From Microlunatus endophyticus (GTDB taxonomy: Bacteria > Actinomycetota > Actinomycetes > Propionibacteriales > Propionibacteriaceae), in contig NZ_BMMZ01000014.1 in NCBI RefSeq assembly GCF_014646195.1, positions 62,001-126,000 of the forward strand: 64,000 bases of DNA, given 5' to 3'. How positions within the stretch are numbered: the stretch's first letter is position 1; each line of letters opens with the position of its first letter. This document shows positions 22,788 through 32,352 of this stretch, one piece after another. The notes under the pieces were generated by a model. It did not search any database. It had not been told where the DNA came from and saw nothing but the letters and a program-made list of their open reading frames with translations. The position numbers were made by a program, and so were the translations under genes.

Positions 22788-25653
22788 CGCCGCTCACGTT
22801 GCCAGTCGCGATGGCAGCCAGGATCCTGGCGGCTGTCTCCTGGCTGGAGCTGATCGCCCAGCAGCTGAGTCTGTCCGGCTTGATCAGGTGCACGGCGTCG
22901 CCGTCCAGCACTAGGGCTTCCGGTTCGATGATCGTGGCGGCCGAGGCGGATGCCTCCGGCCCCCTGCTCAGGAGGGCGGCAATCGAGAACTGCGTCTCCA
23001 TCGGTGCTCGTTTGTCGGTTTCTCCGACCAACGAGCACGTCAGTGCTGCGAGGCCGCTCGACCGTTCAGACAGCTGCACACTCCAGCGACCGATTTCCAA
23101 TGCGTCCAGGTCCGCAGCAAGCACCTTGACGAACTGCTCAAAGTGGGCTTCGGATGCAGGCTGATACGCGGGCGAGCGCCAACCCTGCCGTAGTTCAGAG
23201 TAGCGGATGTTCAGCGCGTCATCGATGACCTTGAGCTCTGACTCGGTCAGCCCGAAAGCCCTCCCCACGGTCGACTCAAGGTCATCGCGCCACAACCTTT
23301 CCGGCGCCCCTGACGCAGCCTTATCCACGATCCCCGCGAGTTGCTGCTGGACTACAAACGACCACGCTGGAATCGGCGCAGTCAACCACTCGTTTGGATG
23401 CAGTTGCTCCCGCTCGACCCCCCACGAACTGCTGGTCATGAGGAACCAATACCTCGCGACAGAAGAGTTGAGGACGGCAGCGACCGCCTTCAACAACACC
23501 GTGTCTCGTGAGGGCCCCGCCAGCCCGAACAGCGCGTCCGTGAATGTTGCATCGAACTGGACGAAAGCCGCTTCGGGGAAGTCGCTGAAACCCTTCCTCA
23601 TCAGGACATGCGGTGCTAGGTAAACCTCTCGCCTGCGAGGGCGATGCATCGAGCTCGGATAGACAAACGTCTCGTCGACGATCGGCAAAGCCATCGCGCG
23701 AAGACCAGTGGGACCGATGAAGGGCAGGTCGTCGATGTGACTAGTGTCGTGACGGTCTCCGCCGCCCTTTTGGAACCCCTGGCTCGGCGTCCACTCACGG
23801 CTCGCCACTGTGTCACGCAAAGGTCGGAATGACTCTCGAAGGTGTCGCACCAGATCCATATCTGCTTCGCCGCCCCATAGCAGCGGCTTCCAGATGGACG
23901 GGTCCGTGGCTGCCTTGGACCGAGCGATCCCTCTGATGTTCTGTTGCGGGATGACGATCCCATCAACGAACTGAGCGATGGGAGTTCGACGGGGAGACAC
24001 GTGCAGAATGGGGGCGTTCGCAAGCTCCGGTCGATTTCGGCCGTAGATCGTGATCGCGGCCGGGGCCGTAGCGTCGAACAACTCCTTACGAAGCGGCGAT
24101 AGGTCGATAACCGTCTTCACGGACATCGAAGAGAAGAACCTCAACCTGAAACGGTCGGCGGTAGCTGCTCGGTTGTGCAGGACTGTCTTCGCAGGCAGGA
24201 CAAGACCAACCAAACCATCGTCTCCCAGCATCTCCGCCGCTCGCCAGATGAACGCCGCCGCGAGCTGCTTGTCCGGAACCTTCGCTCCGGCCCTTATCAG
24301 GTACTGGCGCGCCGGGCGCGATAGTTTGCTCTTCCACGGCGGATTGCCCGCGATCGCGTCGAACCGCATCGCCGATAGCGCGTGGTCCTCGAAGAAATCC
24401 GCCGCAATAAGGTTCGTGCCGATGAGGTTCGGCAGGCGCGCTTCGAGCCAGATCGTTCTCGGATCAACATGCTCTAGTAGGGCCAGATAGAGGCCGAATG
24501 CAGTTACGCCGATCGCATCGCTATTGAGATCTACGCCGTAGATTGAGCGCACCAAGAGCGCCGACAGATCTTCAAAGGTCGGACCCTCGGCTTGCCCGAA
24601 GCTTGCGGCGTAGACGAGCCGCCTGAACGCCTCCGTGAGGAAGATCCCTGATCCGCATGCGGGATCGAGGATCGTCTTCGTCCCGTCACGTCCCCATCCA
24701 GGGTCCAGTAGCTCGTCGAGCACGAGATCGACCACGTGGCGTGGCGTGTAATACGCAGCATCGGTCTTCTGCTTTTCCTCAAGGAGTTGCTCGTAGATCG
24801 AACTGATGAGTTCGGGGGGAATGATCGAGAAGTCGTACGACCAGAACGTTCCCTGACCGGTGTCGAGGTCAGTGGCTTCGAAGAACTCGTTGAGGACGTC
24901 GAGTGCAGGCGGCGGGATCTCCTCAACGAGCACGTTACGACGGAAGACGTCGCCATTGAAGTGTTCGGACATCGCATCGAAAAAGGAACTGACCGAGTCC
25001 CAGCCGCCGTGGAGGGCTGACGAGAACGTGCCTGGCTGACCGAGCTTGACAAGGTCATCCGCACGGAGGATGCCTCGATCCTCCATGTATCGGATGAAGA
25101 TCGAACGACCGACGAGTGGCTCGATATTGCTTTCGTCTACGCCGTGGGACAGAAGACGCGAGCGGAGAAGCCGGAGATTGCGCAGGAGACTCTGATCGAT
25201 CCGGTTCTTCTTGTCGAGCCGGTCGGCATGCACTTGGTTCAGTCGACCGGTCTCGATGCTGAACCGCGTGAAGTCAGAGAAGACCTGTGCCAGCTCCTGT
25301 TCACTGTTCGCTCGCCCGAGCAACGCCGCGTCGAAGTCGTCCGAGGAGGCGATCGCGTTGCAACTCAAGGCGAGAACTTCCGACCCCGCCGTCGCGATCA
25401 GGACAGGGACACGCCCATAGTTCCAGAGGCGTCGCTGAATCTGGAGGACATCGGCGCGGGACTCCGTGGCGGCGAAAGCCACGACCGGCACCGCCCCTTT
25501 GAAGTATGCCGCGTTGACGTCACACTTCTGGTTGAGGTCGTTCCAGATGAAGTCGCGGGCGCCGGGCTCGGATGTGCCGCCGTCGACGAACCCAGTCGCA
25601 TCCCGATACTCAAGGGATGCGACCACGTCATCGAGGAACGTCTGGCCGTTCAT
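22780..25653 (-). CDS. N6-adenine DNA methyltransferase, type IIG-like / Eco57I-type
   Basis: This 957-residue protein has an N-terminal region of about 200 residues, a helical segment, then the class I methylase core: ILDPACGSGIFLTEAFRR (motif I, SAM binding) and IAGNPPWKSK (motif IV, NPPW). It extends into a large C-terminal target-recognition region with TaqI/Eco57I-like features (FIGPTGLRA, LNSSVARYW). ATG 25653 is the most likely start; a longer frame to 25725 is not credible. It methylates adenine, and the adjacent nuclease probably provides cleavage. Confidence 0.85.
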   Translation of the reverse strand: MNGQTFLDDVVASLEYRDATGFVDGGTSEPGARDFIWNDLNQKCDVNAAYFKGAVPVVAFAATESRADVLQIQRRLWNYGRVPVLIATAGSEVLALSCNAIASSDDFDAALLGRANSEQELAQVFSDFTRFSIETGRLNQVHADRLDKKNRIDQSLLRNLRLLRSRLLSHGVDESNIEPLVGRSIFIRYMEDRGILRADDLVKLGQPGTFSSALHGGWDSVSSFFDAMSEHFNGDVFRRNVLVEEIPPPALDVLNEFFEATDLDTGQGTFWSYDFSIIPPELISSIYEQLLEEKQKTDAAYYTPRHVVDLVLDELLDPGWGRDGTKTILDPACGSGIFLTEAFRRLVYAASFGQAEGPTFEDLSALLVRSIYGVDLNSDAIGVTAFGLYLALLEHVDPRTIWLEARLPNLIGTNLIAADFFEDHALSAMRFDAIAGNPPWKSKLSRPARQYLIRAGAKVPDKQLAAAFIWRAAEMLGDDGLVGLVLPAKTVLHNRAATADRFRLRFFSSMSVKTVIDLSPLRKELFDATAPAAITIYGRNRPELANAPILHVSPRRTPIAQFVDGIVIPQQNIRGIARSKAATDPSIWKPLLWGGEADMDLVRHLRESFRPLRDTVASREWTPSQGFQKGGGDRHDTSHIDDLPFIGPTGLRAMALPIVDETFVYPSSMHRPRRREVYLAPHVLMRKGFSDFPEAAFVQFDATFTDALFGLAGPSRDTVLLKAVAAVLNSSVARYWFLMTSSSWGVEREQLHPNEWLTAPIPAWSFVVQQQLAGIVDKAASGAPERLWRDDLESTVGRAFGLTESELKVIDDALNIRYSELRQGWRSPAYQPASEAHFEQFVKVLAADLDALEIGRWSVQLSERSSGLAALTCSLVGETDKRAPMETQFSIAALLSRGPEASASAATIIEPEALVLDGDAVHLIKPDRLSCWAISSSQETAARILAAIATGNVSGDA

Positions 25654-26490
25654 TGTCACCGATCTGCCGTAGTCAGGTCGGAAACACTCTAGTGAGGACC
25701 ACCGACGGAACGGCGATGTGTACAAGCGAGTCTGTCAACCAAGAGTGGGGCACAGGTTGTAGGTTCCGAACCTGCGGGTGCCAGCGTCGCAACGGCGGCG
25801 GACCTGGTCTCAAGGCGCGTACTGTCGTTACGTTGATCCCGTACGGCTCAGCGAGCTCACGTTGAAGTGCTCCGGCGCGTCGTTGTGCAATCATGCAGAG
25901 GTCATGGACGACAGCCGCGATCACGGCGAGTAATCGATCATCAGCCGCAAAGGTGGAGGTGGCGATCTCGGCCGAAGGGGGACCTTTGCTGTCACCGTCA
26001 CTGGCCACGCCCGCGGTGGTCGTGGCGGCTGATACTGATCTGAATCTGTGCGGGCGCCACGCTGCCGGCCTCCAGACGGTCGGGCATCACGCGGACTGGC
26101 CCTTTAGGATGCGGCGGATCGCACCGGCGCAGCGAGGCTCCGTGCTGCTTGGTTGGCGTGCTGGTGCGTTACGCGGAGAAGATGGGGCGAGTTGGGAGTC
26201 GTTGAGCGCCGCGTGCTGCTCGACCAGACGAAGCGCGTCGGACCTAGCCGTAATGAGTCCAGCATGGATGAAAACACCGGATGTGTGTCCAGCAATCTGC
26301 ACACAGAATTGAGCTTTTACGCCGCCCTCGTGCGCCACGTGCACCGGCGGGCAGCGTAACGACGAGACACCGCACCCATGGACCAGCGGGTCAGCGCCGA
26401 GGCGCCGGATCTGGGCGAAGCGGAAGACCATCGATCAGGGTGAAGCCCGGAGAGCGCCGCGCCGCTGCGTGTGATCACTGAGCCTCCGTC
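25654..26490. other. Gap without a supported gene
   Basis: About 840 bases separate the methylase start from the HNH gene. A weak T-arm-like string occurs near 25754-25783 but fails tRNA rules. Short minus-strand frames have no family features. Confidence 0.4.
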
Positions 26491-27357
26491 TTAGTGCCCA
26501 CTGAGGGGCAGCTCTTCGCGATCTCCCAAGTGCGTGAAGCCCCCATCGCAGAAGTCAGTGTCGTCCGCCAAGGCGTCAAGAAGGACACGTTTCCAGTGAT
26601 TCAGCCCGTGACGTCGAAGAGCGCCTAGCGCATCGCGCTGCAAGTACCGCTGAACCAGTCCAGCTCCACCTTCGTCGTAGTACTCGTAGATCGGCGTCAG
26701 CTTCTCACCCATCAGTTCCGTGGCCAACTCGCCATAGAGATCCGCCAGGTCCAAACTCTCGAAGTGGTGCTGCAGGGTGGCAAATGCAGGGTCGGCAATC
26801 GACGGTGTTTGGACGACTCGAAAGTCAGCTGCGACCGTCACACTAATAGAGATGTCGGCTACGAGAAACGCTTCGGTTGTCGGCAGTGGATCCCGATATG
26901 CATGCAAGAACGCCGGGCCGCCATCGGATCGCCTGTAGAGCTCCCTCTTCTTGAAGTTGCAATCCGCACACACCGGAATGAGGTTGAACGTCAGCACCGA
27001 GAACTCGGGAAATGTCGTCTTCGGCAGGTGATGGTCGAGCTGCGCCGACGGCGCATGGCCACACAAACAGCACTTCCTGCTACGGCTGAGGAGCCGGGCA
27101 CCCACCTCCTTCTCAACTCCCGATCGAATCTTCGGGTAGTTCCTCCGAAGGGCGGCCGCATTGAGTGCATCTGCTTTCGCCAGAACCGGCGTCAGATCGC
27201 TGGCCGCCCCAGAACCTGCGTAACTCGTGTACGCGGCACAGACATCTCTACGCAGCGTCGCGAGACGAACCGAGGTATCGCCGGACGCGTTGGCACGCGC
27301 GGCGTCAAAGACCGCCATCTCATACGCTGCATCGAAACCCTGTGGTCTCCACAGCAT
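26491..27357 (-). CDS. ptuB: HNH endonuclease, Septu PtuB-like
   Basis: This 288-residue protein has an HNH nuclease core with two zinc-type CxxC pairs: CCLCGHAP, LDHHLPKTTFPEF with the catalytic His, NLIPVCADCNFKK. That arrangement matches PtuB-type HNH nucleases of Septu phage-defence systems. The helical N-terminal region and C-terminal extension are less conserved. It lies two bases after the ATPase gene on the same strand. The role is probably DNA or RNA cleavage during phage attack, controlled by the ATPase. Confidence 0.7.
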   Translation of the reverse strand: MLWRPQGFDAAYEMAVFDAARANASGDTSVRLATLRRDVCAAYTSYAGSGAASDLTPVLAKADALNAAALRRNYPKIRSGVEKEVGARLLSRSRKCCLCGHAPSAQLDHHLPKTTFPEFSVLTFNLIPVCADCNFKKRELYRRSDGGPAFLHAYRDPLPTTEAFLVADISISVTVAADFRVVQTPSIADPAFATLQHHFESLDLADLYGELATELMGEKLTPIYEYYDEGGAGLVQRYLQRDALGALRRHGLNHWKRVLLDALADDTDFCDGGFTHLGDREELPLSGH

Positions 27358-27359
27358 GA

Positions 27360-28901
27360 CTACGAACTGCTCCGTTGTATTCGAAGAACAAGTGCCCGAG
27401 CCTGGTCACTTAACCCGTTGTTGAACAACTCCTCGATCTGATCGACAGACAATCGCTTGGCCAACGAAGCTAGAACACCCTGGTAGTCGGTTGCGCTGCT
27501 ATCGAGCGAAAACACATACCGAGTGATCGACCCGACATTCTCACCAAAGGTCTCGATCTCTGGCTCTTCGACCTCGGCCACATCGCCGAATCGCGTGAGC
27601 ACGCGGACGCAAGACGCTGGTACCTCCTGCAGAACCACAGGAGAGTGCGTAGCAATCACGACGAACGAGTCGTACGCGTCGAGCAAGTACTGAATTGCCT
27701 TGAGCAGGGCTGCAAGCAACGGAGGATGCAGGTGCGTCTCCGGTTCATCCAGAAGCACGAGCGAGCGCGGTCGTAGGTGCGCTGCCAGTTGAACGACGAT
27801 GTTCAAGACGATCTTGTGTCCGGTGCTGAGTTGGCGAATCTGACCTCTGGCGTCGCCGTCGATGTCGATCAATGTCGATGGCATCACGCCGATTCGCCCG
27901 TAGGAAGGCTCCCGCTCGAGCATCTGCAGGGCCGGAAGCAAGACCTGCTTGCCATCCACCTGTCGATGTCGCGCTCGCTCCAACGCGTTCAAGAACTCTT
28001 GGTCGATCTCAGCGAGGCTCTTCAACTCGGGTCGCTGTGAATCTGTCTGCGCTGTGGCGGTCCCCTCTACTCGACGGAGCCCGCAGTATACGTAGCCGAA
28101 CAGCTCTGTACGACCGATCTCGGTCTCGAAGACGTCCACGTCTTGGTTCCGAGTCCTGTTCTGGGGGAGTTCGAATTCGTCGAACGCGCTATATGACACT
28201 GCGACAACCGCGCCGAAGGTCACATCGTCGCCTGAAAGGCTCACCCCACGCGGCTCTTCGATCTGGCGCTCACTAGCGGCCCGGGCCAGATCCGCAAGCA
28301 TGCGGGTCTTGCCGACGCCGTTGTAGCCGATGATGACGTTGCTACGCCCCGGGAGCTCGGCACGATCGTCAAATCCGAAGTACATCCGTAACGGGGAGTC
28401 ACCAGCCCTCACATATTCGAAATTCGCAACCCCGGCCGTCTTCCGCGACCCACTGAAGGCATCGCGGCCAACTTCGAGCGCGTGCGACGCCTGCCCAAAG
28501 CGAGTCAACGACTCGCTCCAAGCTTGTGTCCCCAAGAATCGGCGACGGATCTCGCGGTCGTACGCCGCATCCCGGATACTCCGCAGAAAGTCGGTTCGAG
28601 TTGGCTCCGGTAGGGCTAGCAGCTTCTCGTAGTACTCGACGTCCTGCCCAAGTGAGCAGAAGTCGGCATCTAGGGCATCGAACGAGCGACCCGGCATTTG
28701 GGTGTACCCGCCCTCCTGGTTGAGGCGCATGATCTTCACGTTGCCGAGATCAACTTCCAGGCCGCCAGGCAAGTGCAGAACTACCCCGAACAGCGTCCTG
28801 AACCCGAAGTCGTCCCAGTTGCTCTCGCGCAACACAGCTACTGGGCGGCCGCTGACTTCGGGCGCGCCCTGCACACTTTGAATCTCGAACCGCATGCTCA
28901 T
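27360..28901 (-). CDS. ptuA: AAA/ABC-type ATPase, Septu PtuA-like
   Basis: This 513-residue ATPase of the RecF/OLD-like group has Walker A GYNGVGKTRML at about residue 190, the signature LSTGHKIVLNIV, Walker B LVLLDEPETHLHPP and ATHSPVVLQE. It is upstream of the HNH gene with a two-base gap. The ATPase-HNH order and sizes fit Septu (PtuA-PtuB). The first 180 residues carry no recognised domain. Other ATPase-HNH defence pairs remain possible. Confidence 0.72.
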   Translation of the reverse strand: MSMRFEIQSVQGAPEVSGRPVAVLRESNWDDFGFRTLFGVVLHLPGGLEVDLGNVKIMRLNQEGGYTQMPGRSFDALDADFCSLGQDVEYYEKLLALPEPTRTDFLRSIRDAAYDREIRRRFLGTQAWSESLTRFGQASHALEVGRDAFSGSRKTAGVANFEYVRAGDSPLRMYFGFDDRAELPGRSNVIIGYNGVGKTRMLADLARAASERQIEEPRGVSLSGDDVTFGAVVAVSYSAFDEFELPQNRTRNQDVDVFETEIGRTELFGYVYCGLRRVEGTATAQTDSQRPELKSLAEIDQEFLNALERARHRQVDGKQVLLPALQMLEREPSYGRIGVMPSTLIDIDGDARGQIRQLSTGHKIVLNIVVQLAAHLRPRSLVLLDEPETHLHPPLLAALLKAIQYLLDAYDSFVVIATHSPVVLQEVPASCVRVLTRFGDVAEVEEPEIETFGENVGSITRYVFSLDSSATDYQGVLASLAKRLSVDQIEELFNNGLSDQARALVLRIQRSSS

Positions 28902-29289
28902 CCTTGGGCCGGAATCGCACGAGCGTGGTGCTCGCAGGGGCTAATCGTGACAGATTGCGTGCGCGGCTGCTGGACCCTTTGGCCATCCTCCTGCGAACAC
29001 CTACGATGGGCTGCAACGACAGCCAACTTGTGTGTCTCCGGTGTGGCGATTCAGCCTGCGTCTGAGTGGGCGAAGTGACGCGTTCCTCGTCTGCGACGTG
29101 CACGAGCCTGGGCGGTCAGTCGATGCATGCGCGTCCGATGCGCACCACTGGAGTTATGCGTTCGAACAGTGGCGCCAACAGTGGCACCACGGCGCTGTAC
29201 TGACCTCGACGCTGGTGACCACTGGCGGATGCCCACACGCTTGGCGTTAGTCATGTTCGGCCCGTCGTGAAGCAATGGCATGGGAAAAG

Positions 29290-29322
29290 TCAAGAGTTCG
29301 AATCCTCTTAGCTCCACAGCGT
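29290..29322 (+). other. tRNA 3'-end-like fragment (possible attachment-site remnant)
   Basis: GTCAAGAGTTCGAATCCTCT followed by TAGCTCCA resembles the T-arm and acceptor 3' end of an alanine-type tRNA, but one T-arm G is missing and no 5' half (GGAGCTA or similar) lies upstream. It sits between the Septu-like pair and a truncated ATPase gene, where integrative elements often leave such marks. Confidence 0.45.
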
Positions 29323-29360
29323 AAAACCCCTAGTCAGAGCATACTCGATAGGGCGGCATA

Positions 29361-29909
29361 TTGTTCGAATATGTGACCTTGTGCGGATTTCCCCTGGACC
29401 ACGAAACTGCTGCCCAGGCATTGGTCGAGCCTGCCCGACGAATGGGCGCTGATTACAGCAGCGACGCCTTGGATGTGCTGATCGACGCCAGCCACGGCTA
29501 CCCCTACTTCCTGCAGGAATACGGCGCCTCGATCTGGGACCTGGCGGCCTCGAGCACCTTCACGGTGTCCGATGCCAAAGCAGCGATCGAGGTCGGCCAA
29601 GCGCAACTCGATGCCGGCTTCTATCCGGGACGCTGGGACCGCGCCACGGGCACCGAACGCCGCTACACGATCGCGATGGCAGCACTCACCGATCCTGAAC
29701 CCATGACCCGAGCCATCGCCGACCACCTCGAGACCACACTGAGCTCGGTCAGTGGCATCCGCGACGAGTTGATCAAGAAGCGCATGATTTACTCCCCCGA
29801 ACGTGGCCGCGTCGCCTTCACCGTTCCCGGCATGTCCGAATACATCCGCCGCCAGACAGATACTCAGAGCCCTGGTCAAACCGGGCAACCACGTCATGCC
29901 GGACCATGA
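29361..29909 (+). pseudogene. ATP-binding protein, 5'-truncated
   Basis: The 182-residue frame matches only the C-terminal part of a family of AAA-type ATP-binding proteins: LDHETAAQALVEPARRMGADYS, GYPYFLQEYGASIWDLA, then a winged-helix-like tail ending MSEYIRRQ. Walker A and B are absent, and full-length members are about 390 residues. The truncation point lies within about 40 bases of the tRNA-like fragment at 29290-29322, so an integration or deletion event probably removed the 5' part. TTG 29361 is only the first available start. Confidence 0.65.
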
Positions 29910-30009
29910 TCAACACCAATCCGGTTACCTGCGATTCCCTTCATTATCGCCGGTAATGGAAATCAACAGGTTGCGGATTCTGATCGCTCGCCGTGCGAGG
30001 ATCAGGCTC

Positions 30010-30312
30010 ATGTCCCCAGCCGAGGTTGAATTTACGCATCACTCTGAGGTTCTGACCGTGGCTCAGCTGCGGGAGCCGGCCGGCCAATCGGACTTTGCAC
30101 AGGAGCGGGTCCGGGTTGCGCTGGCCTCAGTCGCGGCAGAGAGTGGACATCGGGGTGAATCGGAGATCGACAGCTCGCGCCCCGGCGAGGTCGTCGCCAC
30201 CTGGCACGCTGCCAATTTTCCTCTCTCCGACATCCTGGACCGGGCCCTCTCGGCAGTCCGCGCCGTAGACCCTTCCGCGAACCTCGAGTCCACTGACGAA
30301 TCAGAGCAGTGA
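30010..30312 (+). CDS. Small hypothetical protein
   Basis: This encodes 100 residues from ATG 30010. I do not recognise the family. It is soluble, acidic, with mixed beta and helix content and no Cys. There is no clear ribosome-binding site. A longer in-frame version starting at 29803 would overlap the truncated ATPase gene and reads as non-coding there. Confidence rests on length and a coherent frame only. Confidence 0.4.
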   Translation: MSPAEVEFTHHSEVLTVAQLREPAGQSDFAQERVRVALASVAAESGHRGESEIDSSRPGEVVATWHAANFPLSDILDRALSAVRAVDPSANLESTDESEQ

Positions 30313-30437
30313 GAGCTGGTGGCGCGGGCGCGCGGGTCTAGATTTCCTTGGGGCATTCGGACCTGCAGCCATGAATACTCATGCGCGGGCTCAACATCTC
30401 GAGTCGCGCCGCACGTCTGAAAAACTGCCCCCCCGGG

Positions 30438-30902
30438 TTATCGTCTCCGTGTCCCGCCGGTGGTTGTCGGTGGCTTGGCCTGTCGTTGTAGCAGACGCCG
30501 GCGCATCCACCGGAATCCGATGACTGCCAGGGCGAAGAGGAAGGCGCCGAGCCATCCCCAGAGGGGGCCGATCGACCAGCCGCCGAGACCGAGTCCGATG
30601 CCTGCCATGAGGAGTAGGCCGAGGAAACCGCCGTAGCGTGCGAGTGATTGGCCGCCGAGCCAGGCGGCAACCACTAGCACGGCTGCCAGGATCAGCGAGA
30701 ACACACCCAGTCCGCCGTAGGCGAGGTCCGAGTCGGCCAGGATCGCTCCGATGATGGCCAGCACTCCGCCGATCACAGCTCCGGCGGCGATGATCAACTC
30801 GAGTATGGTCGTCCAGCGGCGGATACGGCGTTCGCTGAAGCGGTAGTCGAGGTCGTTGGTTGATCGTCGACTGTGCCGGCGATTCTTCGATGATCGACTC
30901 AT
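30438..30902 (-). CDS. Small membrane protein
   Basis: This 154-residue protein has a basic hydrophilic N terminus (about 30 residues with many Arg) and then four hydrophobic segments (LELIIAAGAVIGGVLAIIGAI, LGVFSLILAAVLVVAAWLGG, YGGFLGLLLMAGIGLGLGG, LGAFLFALAVIGF). No enzymatic motif is visible. It stands alone on the minus strand, so its function is unknown. Confidence 0.55.
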   Translation of the reverse strand: MSRSSKNRRHSRRSTNDLDYRFSERRIRRWTTILELIIAAGAVIGGVLAIIGAILADSDLAYGGLGVFSLILAAVLVVAAWLGGQSLARYGGFLGLLLMAGIGLGLGGWSIGPLWGWLGAFLFALAVIGFRWMRRRLLQRQAKPPTTTGGTRRR

Positions 30903-32352
30903 GTCCAGTGTCGTCCCGTGTGTGGATTCGCCGGGCTGATTCGCCCCGGGAAGTACATGCTGACATGTTGCCCAACGGAAGTCATGAACCCGTGCTCCCG
31001 GCCCTGGAACCGCTTAAGCGACGACACCATCGGGTGTGCCGCTGCGGCTTCGTGGTTTAAGTATCGCCGATCACCGATCGGCGGTGTTCAACGGTCGGTG
31101 CGATCGATGCGGAAGACAGCCCCGGGCACTCATCATTGATGAACGATCACCATTGACCCCGTCACAGAGCCTGCCGAACCTCGGGAACCGGGACACGCAG
31201 TGGGCTACCGCCACGAGCATTTGATACCTACCGGGGCGAGTGCGGCGTCGCCCGGGCTTCGTTCGGTTCTTCGATCCCCAATGCCGCGTAGTTGCTATCC
31301 GACTGGCCTCAAGTGCGCGGCCGCATTGCGTCCGACAGCATCGAGGCAACGGGTGCAGGCCTGCACGAGGACGCTACCGAGCCCCGAACGGGACGCCGGG
31401 ACCGTGAGTTCGATCGATGTGGAGCCAGGGCGGCGCCGCTCGGTTCGCCGAAGGTCCGGTGGCACCTTACAGGCGAACCTGACCTGGCTAACCTGACCTG
31501 GCTAACCCTTTGGCACCGGGTTTAGTGGCTGCGGTGTTGTAGGCGCCAGTTGTTGACCACCAGCAGCATCAATGTGATGGCCAAACTTAGGAACAGGATC
31601 CGCATCACAACCAACTCCCCCCAAGACGGAATAGTCAAGATCAGGCAGCTCAAGATCAAGTGCTCAAGATCAAGTGCTCAAGATCAAGTGCTCAAGATCA
31701 GATATCCGCCGGTCAGGTGTCGGAGGGCAGTCGTCGAGTCGCCTGCCAGGCGTCCCCCGACAAGCCCAGGCGGGCGACTCAAACGACGTGCCATCCGCGG
31801 CGCGGACACCTGCCAAGCAGGTTCTGCACCATGCGAAGCAGGACTCCCCCAAGTCCTGACATCGGCCGCTCGGCCGGACCCGAGGCCTGGTCGAACACGC
31901 CAACATCAAGAACCTTAGCAGAGTCGTGTCCAAACTGGACATGTCCGGATTAGGAAATGGACTTTGGTCCCGGGTCGCCCGCCGATCTTCGATCGGTGCA
32001 ACCAATCCACTCGGGGTCAGGCCCTTTCGTTCCATTGATGTCGCAGACACACGGCGGTTGCCCATCGTTTGGCCCGAAGCGGACCACCGGCGGGGTGGAG
32101 TGCCACCCGTGCTCGCAGGGCCGTTGTGCGTCGCTGTTGCTTGGATGTCTACGGGTTCTGGTCGCTCGGGATCGAGTACTCGCAGCACCGGCGGTCCTGG
32201 GAGCGGATCTGATCGCCGGTGAGCGGCCAACCACAGCCTGGGGCCGATCACAGCCCGGGGTCGCAACCGGCCCAACACCACCGATCGCCTTGTGGGGGTC
32301 GAGGGTGCTGGGCCGGCGTTGAGGATTGCCCGTTGATGATTGCCGTTGATGG
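30903..32352. other. Long stretch without a supported gene
   Basis: About 1,450 bases hold only overlapping frames. It contains short tandem repeats: AACCTGACCTGGCT twice at 31476-31503 and a 14-base unit at 31636-31700. A few frames have Arg- or Pro-rich translations typical of non-coding GC-rich DNA. Confidence 0.45.
31636..31700. repeat. 14-bp tandem repeat
   Basis: The unit CAAGATCAAGTGCT occurs in three exact copies (31651-31692), with a diverged copy before (31636-31650) and a partial one after. No gene spans it. Confidence 0.8.

Noticed and set aside
25754..25783. tRNA-like T-arm string TTGTAGGTTCCGAACCTGC
   Set aside because: The T-loop has an extra base in either orientation and no acceptor or anticodon parts fit.
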